Part shown: positions 24,849 through 32,872 of the stretch, piece after piece
Position numbering within the stretch: position 1 is the stretch's first letter
How the letters are laid out: each line of letters begins with the position of its first letter
Origin: JBHHXG01 sp046756985
Lineage (GTDB): Bacteria; Pseudomonadota; Zetaproteobacteria; Mariprofundales; Mariprofundaceae
Direction: 5' to 3'
NCBI GenBank assembly: GCA_046756985.1
Contig: JBHHXG010000009.1
Span: 1 to 35,115 of the forward strand
DNA length: 35,115 nt
Program-made: the position numbers and the translations under genes
The notes under the pieces: generated by a model
What the model saw: only the letters and a program-made list of their open reading frames with translations
Told to the model about the DNA's origin: nothing
The model's database searches: none

Positions 24849-26216
24849 TTGCCGAATTCCATGCAACAGGATTATGCCGGACGGGTCTATCACCCGAGCG
24901 ATTCGACGCAGGTTCGGCGCTTGCGCGCCAATCATCATCTGCGCAAAAAGAAGCAAGCCATGTCTTTTTCTCCGAAGAAGCTCATTCCGGTTTTTGGCGC
25001 GGGCATGTTGCTGTTTGTTGTTGTTATTCTGCTGCTGGGCAGCGGCAAGCCTGTGGATGCAAGCGTGGCTGTGCTGCAGGAAGAGTGGCTGACAGCAGAA
25101 TTACCGAAGCAGGGAGCGCTTTTTGCCGAACGCCGGGAAATTCTGCGCAGCGGTGACACATCCGTATCGGTATTGGGGCGGCTCGGATTTCCGTTTGCCG
25201 AAATCAACGGCATGATTGCCGCCGCCAAACCGGTCTATGCGCTGAAAAACGTACAGGCGGGCAAGGCCTTTGTGCGCCGCGATACAGAGGACGCCTTGCA
25301 TGTCATCTATGAGATTGACGCCAGCCGCTTTCTGCATATGCAGACAAAAGTCGGCGAGGGCTGGAAGGCTGCGATTGAACAGCGCGCAGTAACAACACGC
25401 CGTGTGCTGGCGCAGGGGGAGATTCGCGACAGCCTGTTTGTTGATGCGGCCAGGGCGGGTATGGACGAGCGCACTACGATGAACTTGGTTGATATCTTCG
25501 CCTGGGATATCGATTTCGCGCGTGATCTGCGAACAGGCGACCGCTTTCAAGTGCTGTTCGAAGAACAGTTTGATGATGCTGGCAAACAGGTTGGCAGCAC
25601 CATTCTGGCTGCCGAGTTCATCAATCAGAGGCGGACATTTCAGGCTGTGCGTTTTGTTCAGCCTGATGGCCGGGCCGAATATTTTACGCCGGAAGGAAAA
25701 AGTCTGCGTAAATCCTATCTGAAGGCGCCGGTCAAATTCTCCCGTATTTCTTCGCGGTTCAGACTGAATCGCAAGCATCCGGTGCTGGGTTATACGCGCG
25801 CCCACCGTGGTGTGGACTATGCTGCCCCCTCTGGTACCGCAGTACGCGCGGTTGGTGATGGCCGGATCAGCTATACAGGATGGAAGGGCGGCTATGGCAG
25901 AATGATTGTGATTCGCCATACAAACGGCAATCATTCAACAGCGTATGCGCATTTGCGCGCTTACGGCAAGGGTATGCGCAATGGCCGGAAAATACGGCAG
26001 GGTCAGATTATCGGCTATGTGGGTATGAGTGGGTTGGCGACCGGCCCGCATCTGCATTTTGAATTTCGTGTGCGGGGACGCGCAGTGAATCCGTTGACCG
26101 TCAAGCGTGCGCCGGCCAAACCGGTGCGCAAATCCGATATGGCTGCCTTTCGTATCAAAACACAACCACTGCTGGGACGCTTACAAGAGACAACACAACT
26201 TCTGGTATGGAGTTAA
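24849..26216 (+). CDS. M23 (LytM) murein endopeptidase, MepM/Csd3-like
   Basis: A periplasmic zinc peptidase that probably opens peptidoglycan crosslinks for growth. The 455-residue protein has a basic N-terminus, a signal anchor at about 45-64, a Csd3/MepM-type middle region (DSLFVDAARAGM to about residue 290) and an LytM domain. The zinc and catalytic residues are all present: His319 and Asp323 in HRGVDYAAP, His368 in YAHL, and His401 and His403 in HLHFEF. The start is TTG 24849, five bases after AGGAGG. An apparent TTG at 24801 is better read as a -35 box. It runs into kdsD with a TAATG overlap. Confidence 0.92.
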   Translation: MPNSMQQDYAGRVYHPSDSTQVRRLRANHHLRKKKQAMSFSPKKLIPVFGAGMLLFVVVILLLGSGKPVDASVAVLQEEWLTAELPKQGALFAERREILRSGDTSVSVLGRLGFPFAEINGMIAAAKPVYALKNVQAGKAFVRRDTEDALHVIYEIDASRFLHMQTKVGEGWKAAIEQRAVTTRRVLAQGEIRDSLFVDAARAGMDERTTMNLVDIFAWDIDFARDLRTGDRFQVLFEEQFDDAGKQVGSTILAAEFINQRRTFQAVRFVQPDGRAEYFTPEGKSLRKSYLKAPVKFSRISSRFRLNRKHPVLGYTRAHRGVDYAAPSGTAVRAVGDGRISYTGWKGGYGRMIVIRHTNGNHSTAYAHLRAYGKGMRNGRKIRQGQIIGYVGMSGLATGPHLHFEFRVRGRAVNPLTVKRAPAKPVRKSDMAAFRIKTQPLLGRLQETTQLLVWS

Positions 26217-27199
26217 TGGTGGGAACACCCGCACAGACAGCCACAGCGTGGCTGGACAAAGCATACAAAGTTCTGGATATCGAGATCGCCGCCCTGCAGC
26301 AGCAGCGCGATGTCCTGGGTGAGGATTTTGTGCGTGCCATTGAAGCGATTCTGGCGATTGAAGGGCGCCTGGTTGTCGTTGGCATGGGAAAATCCGGCAT
26401 TATTGCCAAAAAAATTGCCGCTACATTTGCCTCGACCGGTACGCCTGCTTTTTTTGTACATGCCGCTGAAGCGCAGCATGGCGACCTTGGCATGATTACA
26501 CAGCAGGATGCCGTTCTGGCATTGTCGCACAGTGGCGAAACGGTGGAAGTATGCGGGCTTTTGCCGACGATCAAACGTCTGGGCGCCCCAGTCATCGCCA
26601 TAACGGGTAATCCGGATTCCTCACTTGGGAAATATGCGGACATCTTGTTGCATGTGCCCGTCAGTCAGGAGGCTTGTCCGTTGAATCTGGCCCCAACGGC
26701 TTCGACAACGGCAGCACTGGCGCTTGGTGATGCGCTGGCCGTGGTGGTGTTGAAGCACCGCGGTTTCAAGGAAGAAGACTTCGCTCGCGTGCATCCGGCC
26801 GGAAGCCTCGGCCGGAAACTTTTACGGGTTACCGATGTCATGCACAGCGAACAGGAATTGCCGATGGTGGCACCGGATACGAGCCTTAAGGAAGCGATTG
26901 TAACGATGAGCAGCCACCGGCTTGGCATTACAGGCGTATCCGAGCACGGGCGATTGACGGGCTGTCTAACAGATGGCGATTTGCGGCGTATTTTGGAGTC
27001 TGGAAGCGTAAATCTGGAGTTGCCTGTCGGGGAAACCATGCACTCGAATCCCCAAACCATCAAGGCTGATCAACTTGCCAGTGAAGCGGTTCGCATCATG
27101 GAAGAGCACAAAATCACGGTGCTGTTTGTGCTGGATGAAGCCGGTCGCGCTGTCGGAGCCGTGCATATGCATGATCTGCTGCATGCAGGTGTGGCATGA
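26216..27199 (+). CDS. kdsD: Arabinose-5-phosphate isomerase (KdsD/KpsF family)
   Basis: Interconverts ribulose 5-phosphate and arabinose 5-phosphate, the first committed step to Kdo of LPS. The 327-residue protein has an SIS sugar isomerase domain (GMGKSG at 56-61, LSHSGET near 104, EACPLNLAPTASTT and the HPAGSLG histidine) followed by two CBS domains from about residue 205. I choose ATG 26216, which overlaps the M23 stop as TAATG and has GGAG just upstream. ATG 26207 lies inside the peptidase gene without a site. kdsC overlaps its end. Confidence 0.95.
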   Translation: MVGTPAQTATAWLDKAYKVLDIEIAALQQQRDVLGEDFVRAIEAILAIEGRLVVVGMGKSGIIAKKIAATFASTGTPAFFVHAAEAQHGDLGMITQQDAVLALSHSGETVEVCGLLPTIKRLGAPVIAITGNPDSSLGKYADILLHVPVSQEACPLNLAPTASTTAALALGDALAVVVLKHRGFKEEDFARVHPAGSLGRKLLRVTDVMHSEQELPMVAPDTSLKEAIVTMSSHRLGITGVSEHGRLTGCLTDGDLRRILESGSVNLELPVGETMHSNPQTIKADQLASEAVRIMEEHKITVLFVLDEAGRAVGAVHMHDLLHAGVA

Positions 27200-27780
27200 A
27201 CGATTCGTATGCAAGTTTCCCTTTTGAGCTGGCGGCTGGTGTGCACATGCTGGTGCTGGATGTCGATGGTGTCATGACTGCCGGGCAAGTTATTATGGAT
27301 GACAACGGCATGGAATCGAAAGGCTTTAATGTCCGCGACGGGCATGGCCTGAAAATGCTGCAAAGGGCCGGTATTCAAGTGGCTATCCTGACAGGTCGGA
27401 CATCCGGCGTTGTTGAACATCGCGCCAGAGATCTGGGTATTGAACATCTCATCCAGGGCTGTCTGCGCAAGGCGGAGGGTCTGGTACAACTCTGTGAGCA
27501 AGCCGGCCTCGCGCCGGAAGATTGTGCATATATGGGTGATGACATCGTTGACCTGCCAGCCATGCGCCATTGCCGGTTGATGATGTGCCCTGTCGATGCG
27601 CACATTGCAGTGGCCGGATGCGCACATTGGGTTTCCAGTTATCCTGGTGGGCAGGGGGCGGTGCGCCAGGCCACCGAAGGCCTGATTCTGGCTGCCGGAG
27701 TCTGGCAGGAAGTCGTCGCGGATGCTTATGACCTTTCTCCGGCTGACTGTGGCTGGGTAGTTAGTGCCGACAGGCCCTAG
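27196..27780 (+). CDS. kdsC: 3-deoxy-manno-octulosonate-8-phosphatase
   Basis: A C0-type HAD phosphatase that releases Kdo from Kdo-8-phosphate. The 194-residue protein has the nucleophile motif LDVDGVMT (Asp22, Asp24), the LTGRTS threonine/serine motif, the lysine in LRKAEGL and YMGDDIVDLP for magnesium. The start ATG overlaps the kdsD stop (ATGA). lptC starts six bases after its TAG. Confidence 0.95.
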   Translation: MNDSYASFPFELAAGVHMLVLDVDGVMTAGQVIMDDNGMESKGFNVRDGHGLKMLQRAGIQVAILTGRTSGVVEHRARDLGIEHLIQGCLRKAEGLVQLCEQAGLAPEDCAYMGDDIVDLPAMRHCRLMMCPVDAHIAVAGCAHWVSSYPGGQGAVRQATEGLILAAGVWQEVVADAYDLSPADCGWVVSADRP

Positions 27781-27785
27781 GCTTC

Positions 27786-28361
27786 ATGACAGGACGCTTC
27801 CGGTCGGGGCTTAAATGGGGTTGTTTGGGGATAGCGCTGGGAAGTCTCGTTCTGGCATCGGTCTTGTTATGGCTGGGAGGAAGCAAGCCGATTTCGCAAC
27901 AGGCCGGGGAAAAGGACAAGCCCAGGGCCGAGGTTGACAAGCCCCTGATTATTGAGCGTAAGGGCGAGCATATCGTGTGGCGGTTGCGTGCCGAGCAGGC
28001 CGATCAGCAACTGGATGGACGCATGCACCTGATTGATCCCGAACTGGAATTATTCACCGAGAGCGGCAAGATGATAAAAGTGCGGGGTCGCGAGGCATGG
28101 TTCAAACCTATAAAGCGTAATCTCAGTTTCAATGGCGCGGTGGAAGTACATTATGAAGAGTGGCGGTTGGCCTGTGACGTGTTGAAATATGTGAGTGGCA
28201 AGGATGAACTGTATGTGCCAGGCGACTTCACAGTGACAGGTGAATCGATGCAGGCGCGAGGCAAGGGTTTGCGCGCTCATCGCCAGACGCAGCGCCTGTG
28301 GGTGGATCAGGGTATATGGATCAGGGATAACAAGCTTGCATGGTCAGGAGGCGCGCCTTGA
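27786..28361 (+). CDS. lptC: LPS export protein LptC
   Basis: The bitopic inner-membrane component of the LPS export bridge, which passes LPS from LptBFG to LptA. The 191-residue protein has a single N-terminal membrane helix (about 9-30) and a beta-jellyroll periplasmic domain. Sequence conservation in this family is low, so position between kdsC and lptA supports the call. Its TGA overlaps the TTG start of lptA. Confidence 0.9.
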   Translation: MTGRFRSGLKWGCLGIALGSLVLASVLLWLGGSKPISQQAGEKDKPRAEVDKPLIIERKGEHIVWRLRAEQADQQLDGRMHLIDPELELFTESGKMIKVRGREAWFKPIKRNLSFNGAVEVHYEEWRLACDVLKYVSGKDELYVPGDFTVTGESMQARGKGLRAHRQTQRLWVDQGIWIRDNKLAWSGGAP

Positions 28362-28882
28362 ATCGTTTGCTGGGTATAGGGGTTTTATGCTGCATATTTA
28401 CGGCGGCTTTGGCGGCTGAGATTGTGCCGGTTGAGATTGAGGCCGAAAAACTGGCTGTGGAGCATACAAAAAATCAGGTGGAATTTTCTGGCGCAGTGCA
28501 TCTACAGCGGGACGACTTTGAGCTGTATTGTGACCGGCTGGTAGCACATTATCAGCAGGGCAGGGCCCGGCTGGAACGGGCGGAGGCGTATGGCCATGTA
28601 CGTATCAGGAACGGGGATGCGCATGGCTCTTCCCGTGAGGCCCGGCTGGATCAGACGCGCGGCATACTGATGCTTATCGGTGATGCTGTGATGGAACAGC
28701 CTGGCGGCAAGGTTCAGGGTGAAGAGATCGAACACGATATCAACCGGGCCTATACAGAGGTACGCAAGGGCAAAGAAGGGCGTGTACGTATGTTTATCGA
28801 GTCGGATACGGATCAGGCGGGCTTGCTGCCGGGAGATAAGCAGGGTGGCGAGGCTGCGGCGCAGCAGGAAGAGAGTCCATGA
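28358..28882 (+). CDS. lptA: LPS transport periplasmic protein LptA
   Basis: The periplasmic bridge protein that carries LPS to the outer membrane. From TTG 28358 it is 174 residues, with a signal peptide (MNRLLGIGVLCCIFTAALAA) and an OstA/LptA domain containing VEFSGAVHLQRDD and ARLDQTRGILMLIGDAVME. I choose TTG 28358 rather than ATG 28340. AGGAGG at 28345-28350 gives normal spacing to the TTG, which also forms a TTGA overlap with the lptC stop and yields a clean signal peptide. A charged, glutamine-rich tail ends the protein. lptB overlaps by ATGA. Confidence 0.92.
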   Translation: MNRLLGIGVLCCIFTAALAAEIVPVEIEAEKLAVEHTKNQVEFSGAVHLQRDDFELYCDRLVAHYQQGRARLERAEAYGHVRIRNGDAHGSSREARLDQTRGILMLIGDAVMEQPGGKVQGEEIEHDINRAYTEVRKGKEGRVRMFIESDTDQAGLLPGDKQGGEAAAQQEESP

Positions 28883-29610
28883 GCACGGTACACCATTTAT
28901 CGGCACAGGGGCTATGTAAAAGCTATCGCAACAAACAGGTTGTTAGTGAAGTTGATCTGGATGTTTACTCCGGCGAATGTGTAGGGCTGCTGGGCCCCAA
29001 CGGGGCCGGGAAAACGACATGTTTTTATATGGTCTGTGGTCTTATACCGGCAGATGGTGGTGACGTGAGTATGGACGGCGAGGCGATTACGCGGCAACCA
29101 ATGCATATTCGTGCTCGCCGCGGAATCGGCTATCTGCCGCAGGAGGCCAGCATTTTCCGCAAGCTGACTGTACGTGAAAATCTGCTGGCGATATTTGAAA
29201 CTCTGGATTTGCCACCGCTTACTGTTGAGGAAGAGTTGGAAGCATTGCTTGTTGAACTGGGTATTGAAGGCGTGCAGCATCAGAAGGCTTTTACCCTGTC
29301 CGGTGGTCAGCGCCGACGTACTGAAATTGCGCGGGCACTGGTCACAAAGCCGCGCTTCCTGTTGCTGGATGAACCATTTGCCGGCGTGGATCCGATTGCT
29401 GTGGAAGATATTCAGGCCATCATTGCTGATTTGCGCTCGAAGGATATCGGTATTCTGATTACCGATCATAATGTGCGCGATACGCTGTCGATCTGCGACC
29501 GCGCCTATCTGATGAATGCAGGTGAAATCATGGTGCAAGGAACGGCGGACGAGATTATCAGCCATCCCGATGCGCGACGGCTTTATCTCGGAGAGAGCTT
29601 TAGCATGTGA
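28879..29610 (+). CDS. lptB: LPS export ABC transporter ATPase LptB
   Basis: The cytoplasmic ATPase that powers LptFG extraction of LPS. The 243-residue protein has Walker A GPNGAGKTT (residues 39-47), the Q-loop LPQEASIFRKLTVREN typical of LptB, signature LSGGQRRRTEIARAL, Walker B FLLLDEPFAGVDP and switch histidine in ITDHNVRDTL. It starts inside lptA (ATGA). In many proteobacteria rpoN follows lptB. Here ubiX follows after 78 bases, so rpoN must lie elsewhere. Confidence 0.97.
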   Translation: MSTVHHLSAQGLCKSYRNKQVVSEVDLDVYSGECVGLLGPNGAGKTTCFYMVCGLIPADGGDVSMDGEAITRQPMHIRARRGIGYLPQEASIFRKLTVRENLLAIFETLDLPPLTVEEELEALLVELGIEGVQHQKAFTLSGGQRRRTEIARALVTKPRFLLLDEPFAGVDPIAVEDIQAIIADLRSKDIGILITDHNVRDTLSICDRAYLMNAGEIMVQGTADEIISHPDARRLYLGESFSM

Positions 29611-29688
29611 CATGGTGTACAGCGATTCATCGGACGTTAACATACAGTCGTTTTGGCGAATGTTTAAAAAGGGTTCCAATAACCGCTT

Positions 29689-30303
29689 ATGAGTACAGAC
29701 AGAAGACAGCAGATCATTGTGGCGATAACAGGCGCATCCGGTGCTGCCTATGGCTTGCGCCTGATGCAGCGTATCACCCAGGCGGATTTGCACCAGCATG
29801 TTCTGATATCCCGAGCAGCGCGCGTTGTAATGAGACAGGAATTGGGCATCGAATTACCTGATCAGCCTGAAAAAATCCGCAAGCTATTGGCCGCACATCT
29901 GAATGTGCCGGAAGATGCATTGACATGCTATGGCCTTGAAGACTGGTTTTCTCCGGCTGCGTCAGGTTCGGCCGGCATCCGCCGTATGGTTGTGATTCCA
30001 TGTTCCATGGGAACAATGGCGCGCATTGCCAGCGGCGCCTCGGACAACCTGATTGAGCGGGCCGCTGATGTTATGCTCAAAGAGCGTGGCCGCCTGATTC
30101 TGGTACCCAGGGAAATGCCGCTGTCCAGCATTCACCTGGAAAACATGCTGAAGCTATCTAACATGGGGACACACATGCTTCCGGCCATGCCGGGTTTTTA
30201 TCATCGGCCGCAGCGGATTGAAGAACTGGTGGATTTTGTGGTGGATCGGGTGCTGGATCACCTCGATGTTATAAGCGGGGAGGTGCGCCGATGGGGCGCT
30301 TAG
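29689..30303 (+). CDS. ubiX: Flavin prenyltransferase UbiX
   Basis: Makes prenylated FMN, the cofactor of the UbiD decarboxylase in ubiquinone synthesis. The 204-residue protein has the Rossmann-like GASGAAYGLRL start, IPCSMGTMARIASGASDNLIERAADVMLKE, and the conserved VPREMPLSSIHLENM and PAMPGFYHRP segments. No clear Shine-Dalgarno precedes ATG 29689. The gap from lptB (78 bases) shows no convincing promoter. It overlaps the downstream lipoprotein gene by 13 bases. Confidence 0.96.
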   Translation: MSTDRRQQIIVAITGASGAAYGLRLMQRITQADLHQHVLISRAARVVMRQELGIELPDQPEKIRKLLAAHLNVPEDALTCYGLEDWFSPAASGSAGIRRMVVIPCSMGTMARIASGASDNLIERAADVMLKERGRLILVPREMPLSSIHLENMLKLSNMGTHMLPAMPGFYHRPQRIEELVDFVVDRVLDHLDVISGEVRRWGA

Positions 30304-30902
30304 GTTTGGTTCTGGCATTGTTGTTATGGTTTCCCGGCTGCGCGGTCGTGACTACATTGGCGGCAGTGCCTGGTGCGGTTATTGATGGTGTCGTGTATCT
30401 TTTTAAGGGCGGCGAGGAAAGTGAGGAAAGCCTTCCTGCCAGTATGCGAAACTCGCTGGCTTCGGTACAGAAAGGGCTGCGCAGCATGCAACTGGATGTG
30501 GATGTGCTGGAGCTAATCAAAGAGGGCTATTTAATCGAGTTCGATTATAAGGAACTGGATGGGACGATCAGCCTCATGCAACAAACCCCCAAATTGACGA
30601 CGATTAATGTCAAAGTTCGTAGGGGGATGTCTGGCAGAGAAGAGTCCGTTGAACGCGCCATTCATGATGCAGTGCGCAAAATGTCGGAACACGTTCGCCA
30701 AAATGATCGTTTCCAGTTTGATGGCTATAACAATATTCGCGAAAAGCCGAATATTGAGGCCAAGCGTATTGGCTGGTACCGGCGCGGTACCAAGATTGAT
30801 GCCAGAAAATATGGCACAAAGGGGTGGATGAAAATCAAGTTGCCGTCCGGAAAATCGGCTTATTTGAAAAGAGACCCATCTGCAAGGGTGCAAAAGAAAT
30901 AA
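30291..30902 (+). CDS. Probable lipoprotein, DUF3568-like with C-terminal SH3-like segment
   Basis: A 203-residue exported protein. The N-terminal hydrophobic stretch ends in FPGC (Cys17), a possible though non-canonical lipobox. It is followed by AVVTTLAAVPGAVIDGVVY, which resembles DUF3568 small lipoproteins. An acidic segment follows, then a domain with TTINVKVRRG and a C-terminal segment (about 148-196: NIREKPN, IGWYRRGTKI, GWMKIKLPSGKSAYLKRD) with the look of a bacterial SH3 domain. GGAGG lies seven bases before ATG 30291, inside ubiX. The function is unknown. An envelope location is inferred. Confidence 0.68.
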   Translation: MGRLGLVLALLLWFPGCAVVTTLAAVPGAVIDGVVYLFKGGEESEESLPASMRNSLASVQKGLRSMQLDVDVLELIKEGYLIEFDYKELDGTISLMQQTPKLTTINVKVRRGMSGREESVERAIHDAVRKMSEHVRQNDRFQFDGYNNIREKPNIEAKRIGWYRRGTKIDARKYGTKGWMKIKLPSGKSAYLKRDPSARVQKK

Positions 30903-30947
30903 CACCAGACTTATCTGGAGATATAGTAAGGGCTTTGGAGGAAAATG

Positions 30948-31211
30948 ATGGCAGTGGATAATGCGGTTTTGGATGATATTGCAGAGAAAATTGCAGATGG
31001 GTTTCGTATGCTGGATGGGTTGAAACAGGGTGCGGAAGCGCAGGTGCGCACCATTGTTGAAGACGCATTTCAGCATTTTGATGTCGTGACCCATGAACGC
31101 ATGCAGGTGCAGGAAGCCCTGCTTGCCAAGGCGCGTGAGGAAATGCAGCAGCTTGATACCCGCATCAAGGCGCTGGAGGCGACGATAAAGGAATCGGCGG
31201 CCAAGCACTAA
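30948..31211 (+). CDS. ubiK: Ubiquinone biosynthesis accessory factor UbiK (BMFP family)
   Basis: A small helical protein of 87 residues, mostly coiled coil, of the YqiC/BMFP family. The E. coli member UbiK helps aerobic ubiquinone synthesis by binding UbiJ. The pattern LDDIAEKIADG at the start and the C-terminal heptads (EALLAKAREEMQQLDTRIKALE) are characteristic. Two adjacent ATGs occur. GGAGG at 30937-30941 is better spaced for 30948 than for 30945. ComM follows after four bases, a neighbour relationship seen in other proteobacteria. Confidence 0.85.
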   Translation: MAVDNAVLDDIAEKIADGFRMLDGLKQGAEAQVRTIVEDAFQHFDVVTHERMQVQEALLAKAREEMQQLDTRIKALEATIKESAAKH

Positions 31212-31215
31212 TTCC

Positions 31216-32742
31216 ATGCTGGCTCGGCTGGACTCCGCCTCGCTGCGCGGCCTTGATGCGGAGGCCGTGGATGTAGAGGTGGATCTATCGCGTGGTTTAC
31301 CGACATGGAGCATGGTTGGCCTGCCGGAGGCGGCAGTGCGCGAAGCCCGCGACCGCGTACGCTCCGCGCTGCTCAATTCCAATTTCGAATTTCCACTCAG
31401 GCACATTACCGTCAATCTGGCGCCAGCCGACAGGCGCAAGGATGGCTCACATTTTGATCTCCCGGTGGCCATCGGCCTGTTACTGGCGTCCGATCAAATC
31501 CGCCTTGATGAGCGGCATTCGTCCGATCAGGCCATGCCATTTATGCTTGGAGAGTTGTCACTGGACGGGCGAATGAATCCGGTCATAGGCGCCCTGCCCA
31601 TGGCGCTGTTCGCACGCGAGCAGGGCTTTACTACACTAATTTTACCCTCGGCAAATGCAGCAGAAGCCGCTGCTGTGGAAGGTCTGGAGGTGCTGGCTGC
31701 AGAGCATTTGCTGGAGGTGACCGGCTATCTGTCAGGTGTAAAAACGATAGAGCCGGTACACCACACTGATGATGGCGATATTGAAGCGCACCCCGTGCCG
31801 GATATGGCCGATATACGCGGCCAGCATCAGGCACGACGGGCGCTGGAGATTGCAGCAGCCGGTGGTCACCATCTGCTGATGACAGGGCCGCCGGGCGTGG
31901 GCAAAAGCATGCTCGCCCAGCGCCTGCCAGGTATATTGCCTCCATTGACACTGGATCAGCGTCTGGAAGTAACGCGCATCTACAGTGTGACCGGTGATGC
32001 CTCCCGGCTGCCGATGGTCTCCACGCCACCATTCAGAGCGCCTCATCATTCGGCTTCTGATGTTGCCATGATCGGTGGCGGCAGTGCACCGAAACCGGGT
32101 GAAATCAGCAAGGCGAGCTATGGCGTTCTTTTTCTCGATGAACTGGCCGAGCACCAGCGGCGAGTGTTGGAAGTATTGCGTCAGCCGCTGGAGGACGGGC
32201 ATGTGTGCATTGCAAGAGCAGCGGACACGCTGGTGTTCCCATCCCGATTCCAGCTTGTGGCAGCGATGAATCCCTGTCCCTGCGGCTATCTCGGACATCC
32301 CACGCGCGCTTGCCGGTGCTCGCCTTCTCAGGTGCGTCGCTATATAGGGCGTGTTTCCGGTCCGCTGCTGGACCGTTTTGATCTGCGTATCGCCGTCCCT
32401 CCGGTTGAAAAAGAGACGCTGGCCAGTATGCAGCCGGGCGAGTCTTCAGCGAGCGTGGCCGAACGCGTGCTGGCTGCAAGAAAGGTGCAATATGCGCGGC
32501 TTGGCGAAGGTGAAGTGAACGCGCGCATGAGCACCGGGCGGCTTGAACAATATGCCAGACCGGATACCGACGGTGCGAAGTTACTGGATACTGCCATGAG
32601 CCAGTTTAAGCTATCGGCGCGCAGCTATCACCGCATTCTGAAAGTCGCGCGCACTATTGCCGACTTGTCCGGCGATCAAGATGTATCCGCAGGCCATGTT
32701 GCTGAGGCGCTGCAATACCGCGACGAAGAAGGTTTGACGTGA
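31216..32742 (+). CDS. comM: ComM / YifB family AAA+ helicase
   Basis: A hexameric helicase that extends branch migration during natural transformation. The 508-residue protein has the N-terminal Lon-protease-like ChlI domain (LPTWSMVGLPEAAVREARDR, VNLAPAD), Walker A GPPGVGKS (from Gly224), the FRAPHHS segment, Walker B GVLFLDE, the AAMNPCPCGYLG cysteine segment, an arginine finger region LLDRFDL and a C-terminal helical domain. Together with dprA and the adjacent pilins it supports natural competence. No Shine-Dalgarno is obvious before ATG 31216, suggesting coupling to ubiK. Confidence 0.95.
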   Translation: MLARLDSASLRGLDAEAVDVEVDLSRGLPTWSMVGLPEAAVREARDRVRSALLNSNFEFPLRHITVNLAPADRRKDGSHFDLPVAIGLLLASDQIRLDERHSSDQAMPFMLGELSLDGRMNPVIGALPMALFAREQGFTTLILPSANAAEAAAVEGLEVLAAEHLLEVTGYLSGVKTIEPVHHTDDGDIEAHPVPDMADIRGQHQARRALEIAAAGGHHLLMTGPPGVGKSMLAQRLPGILPPLTLDQRLEVTRIYSVTGDASRLPMVSTPPFRAPHHSASDVAMIGGGSAPKPGEISKASYGVLFLDELAEHQRRVLEVLRQPLEDGHVCIARAADTLVFPSRFQLVAAMNPCPCGYLGHPTRACRCSPSQVRRYIGRVSGPLLDRFDLRIAVPPVEKETLASMQPGESSASVAERVLAARKVQYARLGEGEVNARMSTGRLEQYARPDTDGAKLLDTAMSQFKLSARSYHRILKVARTIADLSGDQDVSAGHVAEALQYRDEEGLT

Positions 32743-32756
32743 TCAGGCGTTTTGGA

Positions 32757-32773
32757 CTGACAAATATTGTCAG
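32757..32773. promoter_or_regulatory. Inverted repeat upstream of the pilin promoter (candidate enhancer site)
   Basis: The arms CTGACAA and TTGTCAG are separated by three bases, centred about 73 bases before the predicted pilin start point. Both arms carry TGTC on one strand, the core reported for PilR sites in Pseudomonas. No T-run follows, so it is a poor terminator for comM, though 14 bases from its stop. A role as an activator site for the sigma-54 promoter is inference. Confidence 0.45.
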
Positions 32774-32811
32774 CCCATGCGTGACGGAGGCCACTTTTAT
32801 TGCATTACAAG

Positions 32812-32829
32812 TTGGCATACAATTTGCTT
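32812..32829 (+). promoter_or_regulatory. Sigma-54 promoter for pilin gene 1
   Basis: TTGGCATACAATTTGCTT carries the invariant GG (32814-32815) and GC (32826-32827) exactly 12 bases apart, within TGGCAT and TTGCT. This is the -24/-12 pattern used for pilA in many proteobacteria. The predicted start is near 32838, about 35 bases before the first pilin codon. Confidence 0.8.
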
Positions 32830-32836
32830 CATTATT

Positions 32837-32852
32837 AGTCTCGATCGAGACT
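32837..32852. repeat. Perfect 16-bp palindrome at the pilin mRNA 5' end
   Basis: AGTCTCGATCGAGACT is fully self-complementary and coincides with the predicted transcription start and first leader bases. In RNA it could form a six-base-pair stem with a GAUC loop. It ends eight bases before the AGGAGG ribosome site. It could stabilise the message or be bound by a protein. Confidence 0.6.
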
Positions 32853-32872
32853 TTTACCAAGGAGGTAACATC

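Noticed and set aside
32757..32773. Inverted repeat as comM terminator
   Set aside because: It is only 14 bases after the stop but has a three-base loop and no T-run; an upstream site for the pilin promoter fits better.
32777..32872. Upstream start for pilin 1
   Set aside because: It would place the sigma-54 promoter and leader inside the coding region and put residues before the prepilin leader.
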